Positions 59,251 to 64,000 of a DNA stretch of 64,000 bases are shown in pieces. This stretch comes from Teichococcus oryzae. GTDB taxonomy: Bacteria > Pseudomonadota > Alphaproteobacteria > Acetobacterales > Acetobacteraceae. Positions within the stretch are counted from its first letter, which is position 1. Each line of letters starts with the position of its first letter. The stretch spans positions 19,164-83,163 of the forward strand of contig NZ_VUKA01000013.1 of NCBI RefSeq assembly GCF_008386565.1, written 5' to 3'. A program made the translations under genes and the position numbers. Under the pieces are notes generated by a model, which was not told the origin of the DNA, ran no database searches, and saw only the letters and a list, made by a program, of their open reading frames with translations.

Positions 59251-60962
59251 GGGGCAAGCTCCGCAAGGGCGGGCCGGGCGGGCGCAGCCTCGCGCAGGGC
59301 CTCGGCCTTCAGGTGGTCGGCCAGCCGCAAGGCCAGGGCGACAATGGTCAATGTCGGATTGGCATGGCTGCAGGTCGGGAACACCGCCGCGCTGGCGATG
59401 TAGAGGTTGGGCACGCCATGCACGGCGCAATCGGCATCCACCACGCCCTTGCGCGGCGAATCCGCCATGCGGGCCGTGCCGATATGATGCCCACCCACCG
59501 GGGTGGAAGCGCGCATCTCGGCCTCGATGGTGTTGTCGTCAAACTCCAGCCTGGCCACGCCGGAGCGGGCAAAGGCATCGCGCGCCACCCGCATGGTGCG
59601 CACCAGGCTGTCCACATCGGCCTGGTGCAACCGCCAATCCACCTTCAGGCGCGGCAGGCCATAGGCATCACGCTGGTCGGACAGGGTGATGCGGCTGTCC
59701 GGGTTCGGCACCTGCTCGGCATTGATGTCGAGCGGGTAGCTGCCATCCCGGCTCTTGACCACGACGAAGGGCAGCTTGCGGCTGGCGAAGGTGCGCTTGC
59801 GCAGCCATTTCTGCCCGAAGGCCAGCACGCCTGGGGCATCCAGCACCACATTGGCCATGTGGCGGGCCCAGAAGCCGGCATCGCGCTTCATCTTGCCGCG
59901 GTTGGCGATCTCGATGGTAGCCAGCTTGCGGCGGTATTCGGGAAGAATGGCGTCCTTCACCAGATACATGGCCGACAACACGCCGCTGCCATGCGCCGGG
60001 TCGGCGATCAGCGGATAATGCAGGCGGAAGATGGTGTTGAGCAGCCCTTCGCGCCGCTGCGCCGCCTCGGAAACGGACAGCTTGCGGCGCACATAGGTGC
60101 CATCCCGCGTCACCTCGAAATCCAGCGTGACCGGCCGGTCGGCGGGCGTCAGCCGCAGCCGGCCCAGCGTGTTCTCGGCATGACACATGTAGTAGCGGCC
60201 CAGCGCGCCGCCTTCATTGCCGAGGCCGCCACGCCGCGTCTCATCGGAGGCCAGAAGCAGACGCGTCACTTCCAGCCCACCGGTGGCCAGCACGTAGCGC
60301 CGTGCCTTGACGGCAAAGTTGCGGCCCGGGGCACTGGCCGCCCGCAGAAGCTGCACAGGGCCACCGCCGGCTTCCAGCCGCAGCGCCTGGGCGTTCAGCA
60401 CCAGCCTCGTGTTGTTCGAGGCGGCCAGGCGGTCATGATAAACCTTGCCGAAATCGGTCGGCCGGCTGAACCGCTCGATGCGGGAAGACAGGATGTCCGG
60501 ATCCGCGAGGCCCTCGATCACCGGCTTCGCCTCGGCGCCGAACGCTTCGGCGATGTCATAGGCGTAGGCGCCGGCTTCAAAAAAATCATGCGCCTTGGGG
60601 TAGTAGCGGCTCAGCGTATCCCAGGAGATCGGCCAGCCGCTGTCGGGCACCCAATCGCGCTTTTCCAGGTCGATTGGATCGAAGGGCACGCAGCGTCCGC
60701 CCCAGATCGAGGTGGCGCCGCCCAGCACCCGGCGACGATACATGTGGGGCGGCGAATGGACCGAGCCTTCCGCCACTTCGCCATTCAGCCCGTCCTGCTG
60801 CTTCGGATCGAATTTTCGGCCGCCAGCCTCCAGCAACAGCACCGACAGGCCGGAGCCCTCCAGCGCCAGGGCCAGGGACACGCCGGCAGCGCCGCCGCCG
60901 ACAATGCAAAGATCGGCCTCCAGCATCGCGTCGGGGGCCAGGGACAGGGCATCAAGAATCAA
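59247..60962 (-). CDS. GMC family FAD-dependent oxidoreductase
   Basis: 571 residues. FAD loop 'LCIVGGGAAGVSLALALEGS' near the N-terminus, then 'VLGGATSIWGGRCVPFDPID', a substrate domain, and the C-terminal 'GGHHIGTARMAD' and 'TCSHANPTLTIVALALRLAD' with catalytic His/Asn. The relatives oxidise sugar or alcohol hydroxyls. Between an aldo/keto reductase and a glycosyltransferase, it may modify a sugar of the surface polysaccharide. Four-base overlaps on both sides. Confidence 0.9.
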   Translation of the reverse strand: MILDALSLAPDAMLEADLCIVGGGAAGVSLALALEGSGLSVLLLEAGGRKFDPKQQDGLNGEVAEGSVHSPPHMYRRRVLGGATSIWGGRCVPFDPIDLEKRDWVPDSGWPISWDTLSRYYPKAHDFFEAGAYAYDIAEAFGAEAKPVIEGLADPDILSSRIERFSRPTDFGKVYHDRLAASNNTRLVLNAQALRLEAGGGPVQLLRAASAPGRNFAVKARRYVLATGGLEVTRLLLASDETRRGGLGNEGGALGRYYMCHAENTLGRLRLTPADRPVTLDFEVTRDGTYVRRKLSVSEAAQRREGLLNTIFRLHYPLIADPAHGSGVLSAMYLVKDAILPEYRRKLATIEIANRGKMKRDAGFWARHMANVVLDAPGVLAFGQKWLRKRTFASRKLPFVVVKSRDGSYPLDINAEQVPNPDSRITLSDQRDAYGLPRLKVDWRLHQADVDSLVRTMRVARDAFARSGVARLEFDDNTIEAEMRASTPVGGHHIGTARMADSPRKGVVDADCAVHGVPNLYIASAAVFPTCSHANPTLTIVALALRLADHLKAEALREAAPARPALAELAP

Positions 60963-61840
60963 GCGGTCGTCTCCGGGAGGCGTGCGTTGCGCAGATGCGC
61001 CAGGGCCTCATCCAGGTGAGCGGGGGAAGTGGTGCCAACCAGCGCCACGGCCTGCGGAAATCCCAGCGCAGCCTGGATCGCGCCGGCTCGGCCATCTGGC
61101 CGGGTGGTAACACCGTTGAAGATTTCGCGCATCATGAAGCCGATGCCACGGGCAGCAGCGGTGGCCAGCGCCGGGCGCATGGTTTCGGCCAGTTCAAGCG
61201 GGATCTGCAACGCCGCGACCGATGGCACGGCCAGCGCTGCTTCCGCCGCCGCCGCATCATCGACCGAGATACCCCAGGCGCGCAGCTTGCCGGCCCGGAC
61301 CAGCCCGTCGAGCATGGCAAAGGCCTCGCCACGGCGGATCGCCTCGGCATCGGGGCTGTGCAGAAGGAACAGGTCGATGCGATCGGTCCGCAGCCGACGC
61401 AGGCTGGCTTCCACCGATGATTGCAGATGCGTGGGAGAAACATCGCGCGGCAACGCGCCTGCCCGGCGATTGGCGATGGCGTCCCGGACAGCAGGAATCT
61501 GCTGCGCCAGCATGCGCAGCGGCGCCTTGGCCAGGGCCGCCACCTTTTGCGCCGCGGTGAAGCGTTGCCCGGCCTTGGTGGCCAGGGTGACGCCATCACG
61601 CCGCCCTTGCAGGGCACGGCCGATCAGCCGCTCGCTTTCGCCCTGGCCATAGATGTTGGCGGTATCCAGCAGCGTGACACCGGAATCCAGCGCGTGGCGC
61701 AGCAGCCGCTCGGCCACCGGGCCGGTGCAGCCGCTGAGGGTGGAGCCAAGCCGGCTGCACCCCAGCCCGATGGCGGATACGCGGAGCCCGCTGCGGGAGC
61801 CCAGGGCAACCGAAGGCAAGGCAGTGGAGGAAATGGTCAT
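60959..61840 (-). CDS. Aldo/keto reductase
   Basis: 293 residues, TIM-barrel reductase with the full catalytic tetrad: Asp59 and Tyr64 in 'LLDTANIYGQGESE', Lys89 in 'LATKAGQRF' and His161 in 'LFLLHSPD'. Uses NADPH to reduce carbonyls. Overlaps the GMC gene (ATGA) and the polymerase gene (ATGA); together with the GMC enzyme it could reduce and re-oxidise a sugar carbon, but this is inference. Confidence 0.9.
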   Translation of the reverse strand: MTISSTALPSVALGSRSGLRVSAIGLGCSRLGSTLSGCTGPVAERLLRHALDSGVTLLDTANIYGQGESERLIGRALQGRRDGVTLATKAGQRFTAAQKVAALAKAPLRMLAQQIPAVRDAIANRRAGALPRDVSPTHLQSSVEASLRRLRTDRIDLFLLHSPDAEAIRRGEAFAMLDGLVRAGKLRAWGISVDDAAAAEAALAVPSVAALQIPLELAETMRPALATAAARGIGFMMREIFNGVTTRPDGRAGAIQAALGFPQAVALVGTTSPAHLDEALAHLRNARLPETTA

Positions 61841-63141
61841 TCGGCCGGCCGGATGTTGAGCGGAGGAAGCCAGTCATCCGTCGGGTTGACAGCGGGGGCC
61901 TGGGCGGGCTGCTTCGGCAGGACGCAGAACAGCAGCAGCATCACCTGCAACCTTGGGTCGAGCAACATTCCACCGAAAGTGAAATAGCCGATCAGCATGG
62001 CCCAGCTGATCCAGCGCGACGGCGACTGGCGGAACAGCGCGATCAGGAAGAACGGCCAGAACACCATGGAACCGACCAGCCCGTATTCGAAGATCATCTT
62101 CGCCCAGGCCGGATCATGCGCCGAATAGGTCACCATCTTCGCGTATTGCGCATAGGAACCTGGCCCCAGGCCAAACACCACGTCTCGGCCGGAATCCAGC
62201 AGAAAGGCGCCGATCAGCCAGGCGCCGGCCACGAAGCGTGCATTGGCGCTGGAATTCTCCGATCCGAATTCGCTGGCGCGGCTGAACAGCGCATCGGCGT
62301 TCCACAGGCTGCCGGTGGCCACGATAATGATGACAAACAATGCGCTACCAAAGATCGCGCCATAGGCGCGCTTGTGCAGCATCACCCAAGGCGTCAGCAG
62401 CGCCAGCAGGATCAGGCCCGTGCCGGAATAGGATGTCGGCAGCGCCAGGCCGAACACCAGCAACCGCCAGGTGGCGCCAAAGAACAGCAATTCCAGCACA
62501 ATGGCGACGGCCAGGTATTGCGAGAAGGTGGAAGGCTCCACCAGGAAGAAGCCGTTGCTCTTGAAGTAGGGCGAATCCCAAGCCAGCGGATTGGCCGTGT
62601 TGAAGTTCTGCAGCAGGATCTCGTTCGGCAGGATGCCCTTGAAGGTGAAGGGGATCGAGCTGCCGATGACGAATTGCGCGACGAACTGCGCGATGCCCAT
62701 GAAGGCGCAGATCAGCACCATGATCTGGAAGGCACGCACACAGCCCTTGAACACCGCTTCCGCCAGATCCGCCCGAAGCGAGAACATGAAGGGGGCATAC
62801 ATGACCAGCAGCAAGATCAGCGACGGCATCGAGGCCCTGTCGGCATTCAACGCGGCGCTGAGCGACACCGTGGCGGACAGCACGAAGAACATCACCGTGC
62901 GCGTGGCGTCCATCACCAGCACGCCGCGGAAGGCAAGCCCCACCACGATCAGCGTTGTCACCAGCAGATTGAAAGCAAGGCCGTCCTGACCAATCGGCAG
63001 TGCGAAGCGCTGCAGGAAGATCGAGGTGAACAGCGCCACCACCAACCAGCGCGTCACCGAGCGCGCCTGCGCCGCGGCACGCTCGCTGCTGTCCGGGATC
63101 TGGATGTCCAAAGGAGAGATCACCAGCGAAAACCCTTGCAT
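61837..63141 (-). CDS. O-antigen ligase/polymerase-like membrane protein (Wzy-like)
   Basis: 434 residues with about ten to twelve hydrophobic segments and a large loop in the second half (about 285-330, containing 'FGLGPGSYAQYAKM'), the layout of Wzy/WaaL proteins. It probably polymerises repeat units in the periplasm. First gene of the leftward polysaccharide operon. The ATG at 63141 has no ribosome site; the GTG at 63123 has AAGGG nine bases upstream and would give 428 residues. Confidence 0.78.
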   Translation of the reverse strand: MQGFSLVISPLDIQIPDSSERAAAQARSVTRWLVVALFTSIFLQRFALPIGQDGLAFNLLVTTLIVVGLAFRGVLVMDATRTVMFFVLSATVSLSAALNADRASMPSLILLLVMYAPFMFSLRADLAEAVFKGCVRAFQIMVLICAFMGIAQFVAQFVIGSSIPFTFKGILPNEILLQNFNTANPLAWDSPYFKSNGFFLVEPSTFSQYLAVAIVLELLFFGATWRLLVFGLALPTSYSGTGLILLALLTPWVMLHKRAYGAIFGSALFVIIIVATGSLWNADALFSRASEFGSENSSANARFVAGAWLIGAFLLDSGRDVVFGLGPGSYAQYAKMVTYSAHDPAWAKMIFEYGLVGSMVFWPFFLIALFRQSPSRWISWAMLIGYFTFGGMLLDPRLQVMLLLFCVLPKQPAQAPAVNPTDDWLPPLNIRPAE

Positions 63142-63594
63142 GCATCGGAAACAGAGGACACTAGCCTGTCATTCCACAAACCGGCCCAAGCTCTGCTAGA
63201 GAGGCTGGACCGCTCAGGGGAGGAAAAGGACGGCCAGGCATCATTTGCCGGGATCGTCACCGGAGCGAGGAATAACAGCATTTCGTTCTCCAGGCATCGG
63301 GGCCGATCCGCAAGGCCACCGCATAGCCGCGCTGGACTCGCAGCCTGGACAAGCAGAGTAATGAACGCGCTTATCTGTCTCCCAGGCGCAGGATGTTCTC
63401 TAAAGTGAGGGAATGCGGGGCTCCAGCCACATTCCTGTGAGTTATGGATGATTATTTGGACAGATTAGCACGCGTAGGTTTAAATATCCGTACACCTTCC
63501 CGGCCTGTTCCTGCCTGCTGTTTGCGGGAGCCTCGGCCACTCAAGAGGGGACAACCAACCCAGATGGTCGAACTGGCCCCATGAGGCACAACAT
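63142..63594. promoter_or_regulatory. Divergent intergenic region of the polysaccharide locus
   Basis: 453 bases between the leftward polymerase-like gene and the rightward Wzz/GumC gene. It must carry both promoters. AT-richer around 63430-63500. I see no coding frame with usual codon use, no clear palindrome and no RNA gene. Confidence 0.4.
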
Positions 63595-64000
63595 ATGCGC
63601 TTGACCGATCTTCTGAGCCTGCTCTGGCAACGCAAGCTGACCCTGATCACGACCGCGTTCATTGCCGGCGTGCTCGGCTATGCCGTGACCAAGGCCCTGC
63701 CTGTCCGCTTCGCCAGCGAGGGCCTCCTGTTGGTCGAGAGCCGCGACCAGGCCATTCCCGAGCTGAACCAGACCGTGCCGTCCAACGTGTCCAGTGCCCA
63801 GCGCATCCGGACCGAGGCCGACATCCTGCGCTCCCGCGCTCTGGCCGCGGATGTGGTGCGCGAGCTGGGCTTGGCCGACAAGCCGGAGAAGGAAGGCCTG
63901 GGCGCCGCGATCGCCGAGCTGATCGCCCCCGTCACCGCCTGGGTGCGCGATGGCATCACCAGCCTGCTGCCGGCCCAGACGGATGAGAACGGCCAGCCGC
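63595..64000 (+). CDS. Polysaccharide chain-length determinant/GumC-like protein (3' partial)
   Basis: The frame starts at the ATG at 63595 and is open to the window end (135 codons). It begins 'MRLTDLLSLLWQRKLTLITT', a short cytosolic stretch and first membrane helix (about 12-35), then a periplasmic region with 'ASEGLLLVESRDQAIPELNQ' and 'SAQRIRTEADILRSRALAAD', typical of Wzz/GumC co-polymerases. It sets chain length together with the Wzy-like protein. A tyrosine-kinase domain, if any, lies outside the window. Confidence 0.85.
   Translation, partial: MRLTDLLSLLWQRKLTLITTAFIAGVLGYAVTKALPVRFASEGLLLVESRDQAIPELNQTVPSNVSSAQRIRTEADILRSRALAADVVRELGLADKPEKEGLGAAIAELIAPVTAWVRDGITSLLPAQTDENGQP

Noticed and set aside
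58170-61019. Rightward open frame of about 949 codons
   Set aside because: Antisense to glycosyltransferase and GMC genes, whose catalytic motifs are clear.

Overview
The window is a 64 kb piece of a GC-rich alphaproteobacterial genome, most likely Acetobacteraceae of the Roseomonas type. This placement is an inference from the high GC, long antisense open frames, short ATGA/GTGA gene overlaps, a Bug/TctC-type binding protein, many sulfonate and organic-acid uptake genes, and RTX/type I secretion and capsule genes. No rRNA, tRNA, CRISPR or insertion sequence was recognised.

Layout. (1) 1-5810 (+): a sulfonate-type uptake and desulfonation operon: ABC binding protein (5' partial), permease, ATPase, DszC/SfnB-like flavoprotein, a 40-residue membrane peptide, a Bug-type binding protein and an LLM flavin monooxygenase. 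(2) 5863-19235: a glycan/cyclitol cluster. Seven overlapping leftward genes encode three nucleotide-sugar epimerases/decarboxylases and four glycosyltransferases. Diverging from them are inositol-3-phosphate synthase, a phosphatase, a methyltransferase and a glycosidase-like protein, which converge on two dehydrogenases. (3) 19952-30931: a type I secretion locus with two RTX proteins, an unrelated acidic protein, three proteins sharing a domain or C-terminal module with the first RTX protein (two are tiny Asp-alternating paralogues), the ABC exporter and adaptor, and two related LuxR-type regulators. (4) 31487-37267: organic-acid/C3-sulfonate-like metabolism with a sulfopyruvate-decarboxylase-like TPP enzyme, a beta-hydroxyacid dehydrogenase, two binding proteins and a LysR regulator. 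(5) 37539-41184: a pirin, hydrolase and ring-cleaving dioxygenase set divergent from a LysR gene, with palindromes between. (6) 41197-44827: CheZ and an iron ABC importer without its ATPase. (7) 44911-46014: a ParA plus ribbon-helix-helix-like pair bracketed by CTAG-rich palindromes; a related palindrome recurs at 58 kb. (8) 46013-56417: one leftward operon joining an ECF sigma factor, a probable anti-sigma factor and a metal-sensor-like protein to a complete tripartite RND pump with two RND subunits. (9) 56541-64000: polysaccharide genes (flippase, a frameshifted glycosyltransferase, GMC oxidoreductase, aldo/keto reductase, Wzy-like polymerase) with a divergent Wzz/GumC gene cut by the window end.

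The most unusual items are the modular family in the secretion locus, the CTAG palindromes around the ParA pair, the sigma/anti-sigma/sensor module fused to an RND operon, and the inositol-synthase glycan cluster. All functions come from reading sequence motifs; nothing was searched against a database.
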